A stretch of DNA of 64,000 bases from positions 1-64,000 of the forward strand of contig JBIKLF010000009.1 of the NCBI GenBank assembly GCA_044359955.1, read 5' to 3'. The notes below the pieces were generated by a model. The model ran no database searches and had not been told where the DNA came from. It was given only the letters and a program-made list of their open reading frames with translations. Both the position numbers and the translations under genes were made by a program. Position 1 is the stretch's first letter; the number at the start of each line of letters is the position of its first letter. Origin of the DNA: JACTMZ01 sp044359955 (GTDB taxonomy: Bacteria > Verrucomicrobiota > Verrucomicrobiia > Chthoniobacterales > JACTMZ01). Shown here piece by piece: positions 38,975 through 48,742 of this stretch.

Positions 38975-40459
38975 TCAGGGCAGGCTGCTCACACCCATCA
39001 GAAAGCGGTCGCACTCGCGGGCCGCGGCACGGCCTTCGTTGATCGCCCAGACGACGAGGCTCTGGCCGCGGCGCATGTCGCCGGCGGCGAAAACACCGTC
39101 CACACTGGTCGAGAATTTGCCGTAGTCGGCTTTCACATTGCTCCGGTCGTCGGTGGCCAGGCCGAGTTTTTCAACGAGGGGCTTTTCGGGTCCGAGGAAT
39201 CCCATGGCGAGGAGGACGAGTTGCCCGGGAATCACTTTGTCCGTGCCGGCCACGTCCACGGGGGAATACCGGCCCTGGGCGTCGAGTTTCCACTCGATCT
39301 GCACGGTGTGCAATTCGTTGACCCGGCCCTTGGCATCGCCGACGAATTTTTTTGTCGTGGTGCAATAGACGCGCGGGTCGGCTCCGTAGAGAGCGGCGGC
39401 TTCTTCCTGACCGTAGTCCATGCGGTAAATCTTCGGCCATTCGGGCCACGGGTTGTTCGGGGCGCGGGTCGCGGGCGGCTTGGGCAGGATTTCCAATTGC
39501 ACCACGCTTTTGCAGCCGTGGCGGATGGAGGTGCCGACGCAATCCGTCCCGGTGTCGCCGCCGCCGATGACCACGACGTGCCGGTCCTTGGCCGAGAGAT
39601 GCGCGGGGACTTCCGTGCCGTCGAGGAGGCACTTGGTGTTTGTGCTGAGGAATTCCATGGCCGGATAAATGCCGTCCAGGTCGCGGCCATCGACGGTGAG
39701 ATCGCGCGCCTGGGTGGCGCCGCAACAAAGAACGACGGCATCGAACTCCTGCCGGAGTTTTTCGACCGGATAGCTTTGTCCGACATTGGCGTTGGTCACG
39801 AACTCGATGCCCTCCGCCGCGAGGATATCAACCCGGCGTTGCACGATGTCATCCTTGTCCAACTTCATGTTGGGAATGCCGTAAGTGAGGAGTCCGCCAA
39901 TGCGGTCGGCGCGCTCGAGGACGGTGACGAGATGGCCGGCTTTGTTTAGCTGGTCGGCACAGGCCAGGCCGGCGGGGCCGGAACCGACCACCGCGACTTT
40001 TTTGCCGGTGCGTTTTTTCGGAGGGCGCGGCACGACCCAGCCTTCCTCGAAGCCGCGCTCAATGATGGAAAATTCGATGTTCTTGATCGTGACCGGAGGC
40101 TCGATGATTCCGAGCACGCAGGCGCCTTCGCAGGGTGCGGGGCAGACGCGGCCGGTGAACTCGGGGAAGTTGTTCGTCTTGTGCAACCGGTCGAGGGCTT
40201 CGCGCCAGAGACCGCGGTAGACCAAGTCGTTGAATTCCGGGATGAGGTTGTTGATCGGGCAGCCACTGGCCGCGCCGTTGAGAATCATGCCGGTCTGGCA
40301 AAACGGCGTGCCGCAATCCATGCAGCGCGCGCCCTGCTCGCGGAGTTTTTCCTCTGCGGTGTGCACGTGGAATTCCTCCCAATCGCGGATGCGCTCGAGC
40401 GGCGAACGATCGGCGGGGATCTCGCGGGTGAATTCTTTGAATCCGGTCGGCTTGCCCAT
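38975..40459 (-). CDS. gltD: Glutamate synthase small subunit
   Basis: The NADPH-oxidising subunit of glutamate synthase (GOGAT), which passes electrons to GltB. 494 residues. The N-terminal Fe-S domain has CMDCGTPFC, a later GCPINN and CPAPCEGACVLGI for two 4Fe-4S clusters. FAD binding is at VAVVGSGPAGLACADQLNKAG (about 150-170) and NADPH binding at VVVIGGGDTGTDCVGTSIRHG (about 293). The last GD segment DGVFAAGDMRRGQSLVVWAI is typical. It lies three bases downstream of gltB on the same strand. Confidence 0.96.
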   Translation of the reverse strand: MGKPTGFKEFTREIPADRSPLERIRDWEEFHVHTAEEKLREQGARCMDCGTPFCQTGMILNGAASGCPINNLIPEFNDLVYRGLWREALDRLHKTNNFPEFTGRVCPAPCEGACVLGIIEPPVTIKNIEFSIIERGFEEGWVVPRPPKKRTGKKVAVVGSGPAGLACADQLNKAGHLVTVLERADRIGGLLTYGIPNMKLDKDDIVQRRVDILAAEGIEFVTNANVGQSYPVEKLRQEFDAVVLCCGATQARDLTVDGRDLDGIYPAMEFLSTNTKCLLDGTEVPAHLSAKDRHVVVIGGGDTGTDCVGTSIRHGCKSVVQLEILPKPPATRAPNNPWPEWPKIYRMDYGQEEAAALYGADPRVYCTTTKKFVGDAKGRVNELHTVQIEWKLDAQGRYSPVDVAGTDKVIPGQLVLLAMGFLGPEKPLVEKLGLATDDRSNVKADYGKFSTSVDGVFAAGDMRRGQSLVVWAINEGRAAARECDRFLMGVSSLP

Positions 40460-40462
40460 AAA

Positions 40463-43400
40463 TCAGTTGCCTCCCGCCCGGGCGAGGTCGCGGGCGTTTT
40501 CTTCGAAGGCGGCCATGACCGCTTCGTCGCCGCTCAGGCCGGCGGCAATGACGCGGTCCATGGCGAGAAGGACGCGCTTGTAATCCTTCGGCAGGACTTT
40601 GATGAATTGCGGCAGGGTCTCCTCCCATGCGGCGAGAATTTCGGCGGCGCGGGTGCTGCCGGTGAGTTCGGCATGGCGTTCGATGAGGGACTTCAATTCG
40701 GCGATCTCTTCGGGGCTTTCCACCCGATCGAGGTCGACCATGTCGAGGTTGCAATGGGTGTGGAAGGTGCCGTCCGCATCGAGAATGTAGGCGATGCCGC
40801 CCGACATGCCCGCGGCGAAGTTGCGGCCGGTGGGTCCAAGCACGACCACGCGTCCGCCGGTCATGTATTCGCAACCATGGTCGCCCACCGCTTCAACCAC
40901 CGTGCGGGCCCCGCTGTTGCGCACGCAGAAGCGTTCGCCGGCCATGCCTCGGATGTAAACCTCGCCGCCGGTCGCGCCGTAGAGGGCAACGTTGCCGATG
41001 ATCATGTTCTTTTCCGCCGCGAAATCCGACTCGGGCGAGGGCTGGATGATGATCTTGCCGCCGCTCAAACCTTTGCCCACGTAGTCGTTGGCATCGCCTT
41101 CCAGGCGCAGGGTCAGCCCGCGCGGCGCGAAGGCTCCGAAGCTCTGCCCGGCCGAGCCGACAAAATCGAGCGTGATGGTATCCTCGGGCAGCCCTTCGAG
41201 TCCGTGCAGCTTCGAGATCTCGTAGCCGACGATGGTGCCGACCACGCGGTTGACGTTCCTGATCGGCAGGCGTGAGTGGACTTTTGTACCTTTCTTGATG
41301 GCCGGCTCACAGATCTTGAGCAGGGTGGTCATGTCGAGTGACTTCTCGATCCCGTGGTCCTGCTTCATCGTGCAGAAACGGCCGACTTCGTCACCGACTT
41401 CGGGTGCATAAAGGATGCGCGAGTAATCGAGCCCTTGGGCTTTCCAATGGTCGACGGCCTTGCGCATGACGAGTTTATCCACCCGGCCGACCATTTCATC
41501 GAGGTTGCGGAACCCGAGTTTGGCCATGAGTTCGCGCACTTCGGTGGCGATGAAGCGCATGAAGTTGACCACATGGTCGGCATCGCCGGTGAATTTCTTG
41601 CGCAACTCGGGATCTTGGGTGGCCACGCCAACCGGGCAGGTGTTGAGGTGGCAGGCACGCATCATGATGCAGCCCATGACGACGAGTGGCGCGGTGGCAA
41701 AGCCGAATTCCTCGGCGCCGAGGAGGGCACCGATGACCACATCACGGCCGGTTTTGAGTTGTCCGTCGACCTCCACAACGATGCGGCTGCGGAGGTTGTT
41801 GAGCAAAAGCGTCTGGTGCGTCTCGGCCAGCCCGAGTTCCCACGGCATCCCGGCGTGCTGCACGCTGGAAAGCGGGGACGCGCCGGTGCCGCCGTCGTAA
41901 CCGCTGACCAGAACGACATCGGCATGGGCCTTGGCCACCCCGGCCGCGACGGTGCCGACCCCGACTTCGCTGACCAGCTTGACTGACACGCGGGCGTGGC
42001 GGTTGGCATTCTTCAGGTCGTGAATCAATTCGGCCAGATCCTCAATCGAATAAATGTCGTGGTGCGGCGGCGGCGAGATGAGCCCGACGCCCGGAGTGGA
42101 GTGGCGCACTTTGGCGATCCAGGGATAAACCTTGGTGCCCGGGAGCTGGCCGCCTTCGCCGGGCTTCGCGCCCTGCACGATTTTGATCTGCAGTTCCTTG
42201 GCCTGCGAGAGGTAGTAGCTGGTCACGCCGAAACGGCCGGAGGCGACTTGCTTGATCGCGCTGTTTTTCGAGTCGCCATTGGGCAGCACTTTGAAGCGGT
42301 CGGGGTCTTCGCCGCCCTCGCCCGTGTTGCTCTTGCCGCCGATGCGGTTCATGGCAATGGCCAGCGTCTCGTGGGCTTCCGAACTGATCGAGCCGTACGA
42401 CATGGCGCCGGTCTTGAAGCGCTTCATGATCGATTCGACTGTTTCGACTTCCTCGACCGGGATCCCGCCATTTTCGGGAAATTCGAAGTCGATGAGTCCG
42501 CGCAGGGTGGAAAGCTTCTTTGACTGGTCGTTGACCGAGTCGGTGTATTTACGGAAGGCGCCGAGGTCCCCCGTGCGGCAGGCGTGCTGCAGGAGGTGGA
42601 TGGTTGTCGGGTTGAAAGCATGGTGCTCGCCGTCATGGCGCCACTTGTAAACCCCGCCCGCGTCGAGCACTTCGTCGCGGTAGTCACCGCCGGGGTAGGC
42701 GCGGAGATGGCGCTCTTCCACTTCGCGGGCCATGCCGGCCAGGTCGATGCCTTCGATGCGGGAGGCGGTCGATTTGAAATAGGTGTCAACCACCTCGCTG
42801 TTCAAACCGACAGCTTCGAAAATTTGCGCGCCGCGGTAGCTCTGGATGGTGGAAATGCCCATCTTGGACATTGTTTTGACGATGCCTTTGACCGCGGCCT
42901 TGACGTATTGCTTGATCGCTTTCGACACGTCGATCCCGGTGAGGTTTTGCCGGCGGATGATGTCTTCGATCGATTCGAAGACAAGATACGGGTTGACCGC
43001 GCCCGCGCCGTAACCGGTGAGCAGGGCGAAGTGGTGCACTTCCCGGGGCTCGCCGGACTCAAGGACGAGGCCGACTTGCGTGCGCGTGCCGTCGGCCACC
43101 AGGTGATGGTGCAGGCCGGACATGGCGAGGAGCGCGGGGATGGCCGCTTTTTCCTCGGTCACCCCGCGGTCGGAGAGAATGAGAATGTTGACCCCTTCGG
43201 CGATCGCGCGGTCGGCGGCCATGAAGAGTTCGGACAGCGCCTTTTCGAGGGCGGGTCCGCCGCCGGCCACCGCATAATGGATGGGCAGGGTGGCGGACTT
43301 GAAACCGGGACGGTCGAGGACGCGGAGCTTTTCCAGTTCCTCGTTCGTAATGACCGGCGAGGCCAGTTGGATCTGGCGGCAGCTCTGCGGCGTGGGCTCG

Positions 43401-45055
43401 AGGAGATTGCCTTCCGAACCGAGCGTGGTGAGCGTCGAGGTGACGATTTCCTCGCGGATCGAATCGATCGGAGGATTGGTGACCTGCGCGAAGAGCTGCT
43501 TGAAATAGTTGTAGAGCAGCTTGGGTTTGTCGGAGAGGGCGGCCAGCGGCGAGTCGTTGCCCATCGAACCAATCGGCTCAACGGCGGTCCGCGCCATCGG
43601 GGCAATGATCAGATTGAGGTCTTCCTGCGTGTAGCCGAAAGCGAATTGCCGCGTGGTCACGGTCTCGTGGTCCGGGTGCGCCGGCTCGGCGCCGGCCGGC
43701 AGATCTTCCAGTTTGATCAAGTTGTCTCTCAGCCATTCGCCATAGGGATGCTCTTTGGCCAGGGAGGCTTTGATTTCTTCGTCCGAAATGATGCGCCCTT
43801 CCTTCGTATCGACGAGGAAGATGCGGCCGGGCTGGAGGCGGCCTTTGTGCGCGACGCGCTCCGGCTCGATGTCGAGCACGCCGACCTCGGAAGCCATGAC
43901 GACGAGGTCGTCTTTGGTCACGTAATAGCGGCAGGGACGGAGGCCATTGCGGTCCAGGACGGCGCCAATCTGCGTGCCGTCGGTAAAGGCGACCGCAGCG
44001 GGACCATCCCACGGCTCCATGAGACAGGAATGGTATTCGTAAAAATCTTTGTGGTCCTGCGGCATGGTGCCGTGTTTGGCCCAGGGCTCGGGGATCATCA
44101 TGACGGCGGCGTGGGCGAGCGGACGGCCGGAAAGGACGAGGAATTCGAAGCAATTGTCGAACATGGCCGAGTCGCTGCCGTCCTGGTGGACGATCGGCTT
44201 GAGCTGCTCCATGTCCTCGCCGAAGAGCGGCGAGGCGAACTGCGACTCGCGGGCGTGCATCCAATTGACGTTGCCGCGGAGGGTGTTGATCTCGCCATTG
44301 TGCGCCACATAGCGGTAGGGGTGCGCGCGGTCCCAACTCGGGAAGGTGTTCGTGCTGAAACGCGAATGAACCAGCGCCAGCGCGCTTTCCATGCGGGGGT
44401 CGGTCAGGTCGGGATAAAATTCCGCGACCTGCGCCGTGGTCAACATTCCTTTGAAGACGATGGTGCGGGAGGAAAAACTCGGGATGTAGAAGAAGCTGCC
44501 ACCGGGGGCGCCGGCGTAGCGCACTTCGTTGAAGAGGCGGTGACGGATGACGTAAAGTTTCCGCTCGAAAGCAAGGTCATCCTTGATCGATGGACTGCGC
44601 CCGACAAAGGCCATGCGGACTTCGGGTTCCTCGGACTTGGCCGTCTCACCCAAAGTCGAGTTGTCGGTCGGGACGGTGCGCCAGCCGAGAAATTTTTGCC
44701 CTTCGGCCCGGACCACCTGCTCAAAGCGCTCCTCGATTTTTTGGCGGAGCTGCTTTTCGGGCGGGAGGAAGACCATGGCCACGCCGTAGTGACCGGCCGC
44801 CGGGAGATGGATGTGCTCCTCCTTGGCCACGGCTTGGAGAAATTTATCCGGCAGCTGAATGAGGATGCCGGCGCCATCTCCCGTGTTCTCTTCGAACCCG
44901 CAGGCCCCGCGGTGTTCCAAGTTGACCAGAATCTGCAGGCCCTGCTCGACGATCTGGTGCGACTTGACGCCCTTCATATTGGCCACGAAGCCGACCCCGC
45001 AGGATTCGTGCTCGAATTGCGGGTCGTAAAGTCCTTGGCGTGCGGGTCTTTTCAT
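40463..45055 (-). CDS. gltB: Glutamate synthase large subunit
   Basis: Makes two glutamates from glutamine and 2-oxoglutarate; the main ammonia-assimilation enzyme with glutamine synthetase. 1530 residues. The N-terminal class II amidotransferase has the catalytic Cys at residue 19 in HESCGVGF, implying removal of an 18-residue propeptide. A central domain follows, then the FMN-binding synthase domain with KPGEGGQLPGTKV (about 965) and the 3Fe-4S ligands in MGCIMMRACHLNTCPVGVATQ. The C-terminal beta-helix domain carries repeated Gly-rich turns (YGATGGEVYIRG). Forms a gltB-gltD operon. The 123-base gap to der probably carries its promoter. Confidence 0.97.
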   Translation of the reverse strand: MKRPARQGLYDPQFEHESCGVGFVANMKGVKSHQIVEQGLQILVNLEHRGACGFEENTGDGAGILIQLPDKFLQAVAKEEHIHLPAAGHYGVAMVFLPPEKQLRQKIEERFEQVVRAEGQKFLGWRTVPTDNSTLGETAKSEEPEVRMAFVGRSPSIKDDLAFERKLYVIRHRLFNEVRYAGAPGGSFFYIPSFSSRTIVFKGMLTTAQVAEFYPDLTDPRMESALALVHSRFSTNTFPSWDRAHPYRYVAHNGEINTLRGNVNWMHARESQFASPLFGEDMEQLKPIVHQDGSDSAMFDNCFEFLVLSGRPLAHAAVMMIPEPWAKHGTMPQDHKDFYEYHSCLMEPWDGPAAVAFTDGTQIGAVLDRNGLRPCRYYVTKDDLVVMASEVGVLDIEPERVAHKGRLQPGRIFLVDTKEGRIISDEEIKASLAKEHPYGEWLRDNLIKLEDLPAGAEPAHPDHETVTTRQFAFGYTQEDLNLIIAPMARTAVEPIGSMGNDSPLAALSDKPKLLYNYFKQLFAQVTNPPIDSIREEIVTSTLTTLGSEGNLLEPTPQSCRQIQLASPVITNEELEKLRVLDRPGFKSATLPIHYAVAGGGPALEKALSELFMAADRAIAEGVNILILSDRGVTEEKAAIPALLAMSGLHHHLVADGTRTQVGLVLESGEPREVHHFALLTGYGAGAVNPYLVFESIEDIIRRQNLTGIDVSKAIKQYVKAAVKGIVKTMSKMGISTIQSYRGAQIFEAVGLNSEVVDTYFKSTASRIEGIDLAGMAREVEERHLRAYPGGDYRDEVLDAGGVYKWRHDGEHHAFNPTTIHLLQHACRTGDLGAFRKYTDSVNDQSKKLSTLRGLIDFEFPENGGIPVEEVETVESIMKRFKTGAMSYGSISSEAHETLAIAMNRIGGKSNTGEGGEDPDRFKVLPNGDSKNSAIKQVASGRFGVTSYYLSQAKELQIKIVQGAKPGEGGQLPGTKVYPWIAKVRHSTPGVGLISPPPHHDIYSIEDLAELIHDLKNANRHARVSVKLVSEVGVGTVAAGVAKAHADVVLVSGYDGGTGASPLSSVQHAGMPWELGLAETHQTLLLNNLRSRIVVEVDGQLKTGRDVVIGALLGAEEFGFATAPLVVMGCIMMRACHLNTCPVGVATQDPELRKKFTGDADHVVNFMRFIATEVRELMAKLGFRNLDEMVGRVDKLVMRKAVDHWKAQGLDYSRILYAPEVGDEVGRFCTMKQDHGIEKSLDMTTLLKICEPAIKKGTKVHSRLPIRNVNRVVGTIVGYEISKLHGLEGLPEDTITLDFVGSAGQSFGAFAPRGLTLRLEGDANDYVGKGLSGGKIIIQPSPESDFAAEKNMIIGNVALYGATGGEVYIRGMAGERFCVRNSGARTVVEAVGDHGCEYMTGGRVVVLGPTGRNFAAGMSGGIAYILDADGTFHTHCNLDMVDLDRVESPEEIAELKSLIERHAELTGSTRAAEILAAWEETLPQFIKVLPKDYKRVLLAMDRVIAAGLSGDEAVMAAFEENARDLARAGGN

Positions 45056-45178
45056 GGGCTGGGCCGGGCGGGACCGGACAGATCGTTCAAGTTAAGGATT
45101 TCAGCGTCGGGGGCAAAGAAAAACTCACCCTCCGACGGCAAGAAAAGCAACGTCCGTGCCAAGTCCGGCGGACGCCAT

Positions 45179-46591
45179 TCAGCGCCGCTGGGCCGGCGCA
45201 CGTTTGGCCGGACGTTTCCCGCCGCGGGTGCGCAGGCGTTTTTCCGATTCCGGGCGGGCGCGCAAATCGAGGATGAGCGGCAGGCCGGGATATTCGCGGA
45301 CCCGGCGCAATTGGGCGGTGAGATACGTTTCGTAGGTCGGCGTGAGCAGGCCGGGAGAATTGACGAAGAAGAGGAACCGGACCGGGGCAAAAGGGCGGGG
45401 CTGCGTTTCCTCGAGTTGCGTGGCGTAAAAGACCTTCAACCGGCGCGTACCTTTCAGGGGTGGCGGGTGGAGACTCATGGCATCGCGGACCACGCGATTC
45501 AACTCGCCCGTGCCGAGCCGGCGGGTGGCGTGCTGGCGCACTTTTTCCAGCGTGGTCCCGAGACGCTGCAAATTGTCGCCGGTCTTGGCCGAGAGCAGGA
45601 CCATCGGGGCGTAGGGCAGGAAAAAGAGCTGCGATTGCCACATGGCAAGCTGTTCCTTGAGTCCGTCGCGCTTCCGGTTTTCCTCCGGAATGAGGTCGGC
45701 TTTGTTCACCGCGATGACCACCGCCTTGCGCGCTTTTTGCACCAGCCCGGCAATGCGTTTGTCCTGATCGGTCACCCCGGTCTGCGCGTCGATGACCAGC
45801 ACGCAGACATCGGCCATGCGGATGGCTTCCTCCGAGCGCATGACGCTGAAGACTTCGACCGACGTGTTGTGTTTGGAACGGTGACGGATCCCCGCGGTGT
45901 CGAGCAGGAGGTAATTGTGCCCGCCCAACTCGCAGGGCACCTCGAGCGCGTCGCGGGTCGTGCCGGCGATCTCGCTGACAATGGCCCGCGCGCTGCCGAG
46001 CAGTGCGTTGGTCAAAGAGGATTTGCCGACATTCGGACGGCCGATGATGACGATGCGGGGCGGGATCTTGACCTCGGGGGCCTCGACTTTTTCTTCGGCC
46101 GCCCCGAAGGCCTCGTCGATGGCCGAGATCAGGTTACTGGTGCCGCGACCATGCACCGCACTGACCCCGACCAGGCGCGGGAAGCCGAGACGCTCGAACT
46201 CCGCCTCGCGATCGTCGTGTTTCGGATCATCGATCTTGTTGACGACCAGCACAACCGGGCACGAGGCGCGGCGCAGCTTGGCGGCCAACTCGTTGTCGAG
46301 CGGGAGGAGTCCGTCCTGCCCATCGACGACAAAAAGCACGACATCGGCACCCACCAGGGCATCGTCGGCCGCGCGGTGCGTGGCTTCGGCAAAATCGGGA
46401 TCCGGCGAGGCGCCAATGCCGCCGGTGTCGACGATGCCGAAGGAATTGAGGCCGAGTTTGCAGACCGCCTCGATGCGGTCGCGCGTCACCCCGGGTTGGT
46501 CGTGCACGATGGAAATGCGCCGCCCGGCAAGGCGGTTGAAGAGGGCGGACTTTCCGACGTTCGGACGGCCCACGAGGACGGCTTTTTTCAT
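45179..46591 (-). CDS. der: Ribosome biogenesis GTPase Der (EngA)
   Basis: A 470-residue protein with two GTPase domains in tandem and a C-terminal KH-like domain, needed for 50S subunit assembly. Domain 1 has GRPNVGKSALFNRL (residues 8-21), DTGG, and NKID (about 119). Domain 2 has GRPNVGKSSLTNALLG (about 180), DTAGIRHRSK and NKADLIPEE. The C-terminus is basic (KRPAKRAPAQRR). Start 46591 overlaps the pgsA stop as ATGA. No large deviation from the family. Confidence 0.96.
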   Translation of the reverse strand: MKKAVLVGRPNVGKSALFNRLAGRRISIVHDQPGVTRDRIEAVCKLGLNSFGIVDTGGIGASPDPDFAEATHRAADDALVGADVVLFVVDGQDGLLPLDNELAAKLRRASCPVVLVVNKIDDPKHDDREAEFERLGFPRLVGVSAVHGRGTSNLISAIDEAFGAAEEKVEAPEVKIPPRIVIIGRPNVGKSSLTNALLGSARAIVSEIAGTTRDALEVPCELGGHNYLLLDTAGIRHRSKHNTSVEVFSVMRSEEAIRMADVCVLVIDAQTGVTDQDKRIAGLVQKARKAVVIAVNKADLIPEENRKRDGLKEQLAMWQSQLFFLPYAPMVLLSAKTGDNLQRLGTTLEKVRQHATRRLGTGELNRVVRDAMSLHPPPLKGTRRLKVFYATQLEETQPRPFAPVRFLFFVNSPGLLTPTYETYLTAQLRRVREYPGLPLILDLRARPESEKRLRTRGGKRPAKRAPAQRR

Positions 46592-47157
46592 TGCGCTTGC
46601 GCGGCCCCTTCCATGGCGTGCATACCGCGCCACATGTAGCCGAGACCGCTGAGCAAAGTGAAGAGTCCGGCCGCCCAGACTACCCACTGCTGTTCAGGAA
46701 TCTGCAGGAGCACCCAGGCCACCGCAGCCATCTGCAGGGTGGTGGCAATTTTCCCGAGCATGCTGGGACGCACTTCGACGTCGCCGGTGAAAAATTTGAG
46801 CAGTCCGCAACCGACGAGAATCACCACGTCGCGCGCGATGACGAGCACGGGGAACCAAAGTGGCAGGCTCACCGGCCACGGATAGAAGCTCAAGGTGATG
46901 ATGGCGGCGAGAAGGAGGCCCTTGTCCGCGATCGGATCGAGCACCACGCCCAGCGCGCTGCGCTGGTTGAAGCGGCGCGCGATCCATCCGTCGAGGCCGT
47001 CGCTCACCGCAGCCATGACAAACACCGCGACGGCGGCCCAGCGCAACCACTCCTCGGCCGCCCCGGCGCGCACGCTCGCCGAGTAGTAAACGGCGAACAC
47101 GACAAACACCGGAATGAGCACAATGCGCACCAGCGTGATTTGATTGGCCACCGTCAT
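46588..47157 (-). CDS. pgsA: CDP-diacylglycerol-glycerol-3-phosphate 3-phosphatidyltransferase
   Basis: An integral membrane enzyme of 189 residues that makes phosphatidylglycerol phosphate. It opens with ANQITLVRIVLIPVFVVF, standard for PgsA. The CDP-alcohol phosphotransferase signature is complete: SDGLDGWIARRFNQRSALGVVLDPIADK (spacing D-x2-D-G-x2-A-R-x8-G-x3-D-x3-D, about residues 50-77). About five membrane helices. Start 47157 is chosen on the family N-terminus. Coupled to der by a four-base overlap, and divergent from the pseudo-ABC gene. Confidence 0.92.
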   Translation of the reverse strand: MTVANQITLVRIVLIPVFVVFAVYYSASVRAGAAEEWLRWAAVAVFVMAAVSDGLDGWIARRFNQRSALGVVLDPIADKGLLLAAIITLSFYPWPVSLPLWFPVLVIARDVVILVGCGLLKFFTGDVEVRPSMLGKIATTLQMAAVAWVLLQIPEQQWVVWAAGLFTLLSGLGYMWRGMHAMEGAAQAQ

Positions 47158-47246
47158 GAAGCACAAGGGTGCCCCTCCGCTGCCCACACGGCAACAGATT
47201 CTTCCTGCCTTTCGCCTCCAGCCGATGCATGCTGCAGAGAATCGCA

Positions 47247-47915
47247 ATGAATGCCCCCCTGCTCCATTGCCGCGAACTGCAGTGCATCCGCCCGCTCTGG
47301 CGCGAAGGCGATTCGCACGTGCGGGGCGTGGACGCCGTCTTCGAATCCGGACATTTCCACGCCATCAGCGGCCCGGAGGGCTGCGGGAAAAACCTGCTCC
47401 TGCATGTGCTCGGACTGCTCGAGCAACCCGAGGCCGGCGAGGTTTGGCTCGGCGAGATTAATACGACGGAATTGCCGGCGGCCGAACGCGATGCGCTGCG
47501 CCTGCGGCGGATGGGCTTTCTTTTTCCGGCCTGCGCCCTTCTGCCCTCCTTGAGTGTGCTGGAAAATATCGCCTTCCCCGTCCTCAAGGCCGGCGGCACG
47601 ACCGAAGCCGAGCAAGCCGAACGCACTCTGGCCGCGCTGCGGTTTTGCCATTTGGAAGATCAGGCGGAGCAGCGGGTCGGCGATCTTCCGTCCGAATCGC
47701 AGGCCGTGGCCGCCTTTGCCCGCGCCATCATCCACCGGCCGCACCTGCTGCTGGCCGAGTCGCCCACTGCCGAGGAACTTCTCGTTCCCCTCGCCCGCCG
47801 TGCCGTGGATGAACTCGGCCTCACCGTGGTCTGGGGTGCCCGGCCGGATGGACCGGCTTGCCGCGCCGCCGACCGCCGGCTCCGCATGGCCGACGGACGC
47901 CTCGAAGGCGCATGA
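47247..47915 (+). CDS. Degenerate ABC-type ATPase domain protein (LolD-like fold, catalytic motifs lost)
   Basis: A 222-residue protein that aligns along its whole length with LolD/MacB-type ABC ATPases but has lost every catalytic motif. Walker A reads GPEGCGKN (residues 42-49; Ser/Thr replaced by Asn). The Q-loop reads GFLFPAC (Gln replaced by Pro). The signature LSGGQ reads LPSES (about 147-151). Walker B LLLADEP reads LLLAESP (about 167-173). The H-loop His is absent (VVWGARPDG). The frame is nonetheless open and ATGA-coupled to the next gene, so it appears maintained. It probably does not hydrolyse ATP and may be a scaffold or regulator. No permease gene is adjacent. Confidence 0.75.
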   Translation: MNAPLLHCRELQCIRPLWREGDSHVRGVDAVFESGHFHAISGPEGCGKNLLLHVLGLLEQPEAGEVWLGEINTTELPAAERDALRLRRMGFLFPACALLPSLSVLENIAFPVLKAGGTTEAEQAERTLAALRFCHLEDQAEQRVGDLPSESQAVAAFARAIIHRPHLLLAESPTAEELLVPLARRAVDELGLTVVWGARPDGPACRAADRRLRMADGRLEGA

Positions 47916-48742
47916 ACCCGCTCCTTCCGCCTGCGCAGCTCAACGCCGCGGCCATTCTCCAGGCCAGCAAGTCGAGTTTCCGCCCGGCATTCCGTTTGTT
48001 GTCCGCGGAGCGTCGTCATGACCTCGAAATATTTTATGCCTTCTGTCGCGTGATCGACGATGTGGCCGATCGCGGTGCGTATTCGTCCGAACTGCGCAGC
48101 GAAGCACTCGAGGCATGGCGCGCTGGTTTCCGTGCGGCGGACTTCGCCGGGTTGCCCGCCAACCTCGCCTCGTTGATCCGGCGACGGAGCCTCGACCGGC
48201 AACTCTTCCTTGAATTGCTCGACGGCACGGCCACCGATCTCGCGCCGCAAGTGCGCATGGGCACACGCTCCGACCTCGACCTCTACTGCCACCGGGTGGC
48301 CGGAACGGTGGGACAAATCTGCCTGCCGATTTTCGGAGCCGATGCCCAACGCGCGGCGGACTATGCGGAAACCTTGGGGCGCGCCCTGCAATACACCAAC
48401 ATCCTGCGCGACACCGCCTCGGATCTGCAACGCCAGCGCCTTTATTGCCCGCTCGATGAGCTGACCGCTGCCGGCCTGGACCCGGAGTTGTTTCCCTCCG
48501 GCGCGGAGCGGTATCTCGTGGCCTTCGCGTCCGAGGCAGACCAACTTTTCGAAATGGCCGCGCACCTTGAGCCTCCCGCCGATGCACGCGCCCTGCGTCC
48601 GGCCCGCATCATGGCGTCAATTTACCGGGCCCTCTTGCGAAAAATGCAGCGCGACAATTTACGAGTGACCGAAAAACGCTACCGCCTCTCCGGCCCGGAA
48701 AAACTTTTCGCGGTGGGGCGCGCCCTGCTCGTGCCTCAGTAG
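47912..48742 (+). CDS. Squalene/phytoene synthase family protein (HpnC/HpnD-like)
   Basis: Head-to-head condensation of prenyl diphosphates. 276 residues. The first aspartate-rich motif is FCRVIDDVADRG (D49-x3-D53) and the second RDTASDLQRQRLYCP (about residues 169-183). Both bind Mg-diphosphate and are intact, and the second resembles the HpnD/HpnC and squalene synthase branch. YCHRVAGTVGQ (about 124) is also conserved. The product could be presqualene diphosphate or squalene for hopanoids, or phytoene for carotenoids; no hopanoid or carotenoid partner genes are in the window. Coupled to the pseudo-ABC gene by ATGA. Confidence 0.88.
   Translation: MNPLLPPAQLNAAAILQASKSSFRPAFRLLSAERRHDLEIFYAFCRVIDDVADRGAYSSELRSEALEAWRAGFRAADFAGLPANLASLIRRRSLDRQLFLELLDGTATDLAPQVRMGTRSDLDLYCHRVAGTVGQICLPIFGADAQRAADYAETLGRALQYTNILRDTASDLQRQRLYCPLDELTAAGLDPELFPSGAERYLVAFASEADQLFEMAAHLEPPADARALRPARIMASIYRALLRKMQRDNLRVTEKRYRLSGPEKLFAVGRALLVPQ

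Noticed and set aside
42584..46639. Very long open frame on the + strand opposite gltB and der
   Set aside because: It is the mirror of high-GC coding sequence on the minus strand. No family resemblance, low-complexity composition, and the opposite strand carries complete gltB and der.
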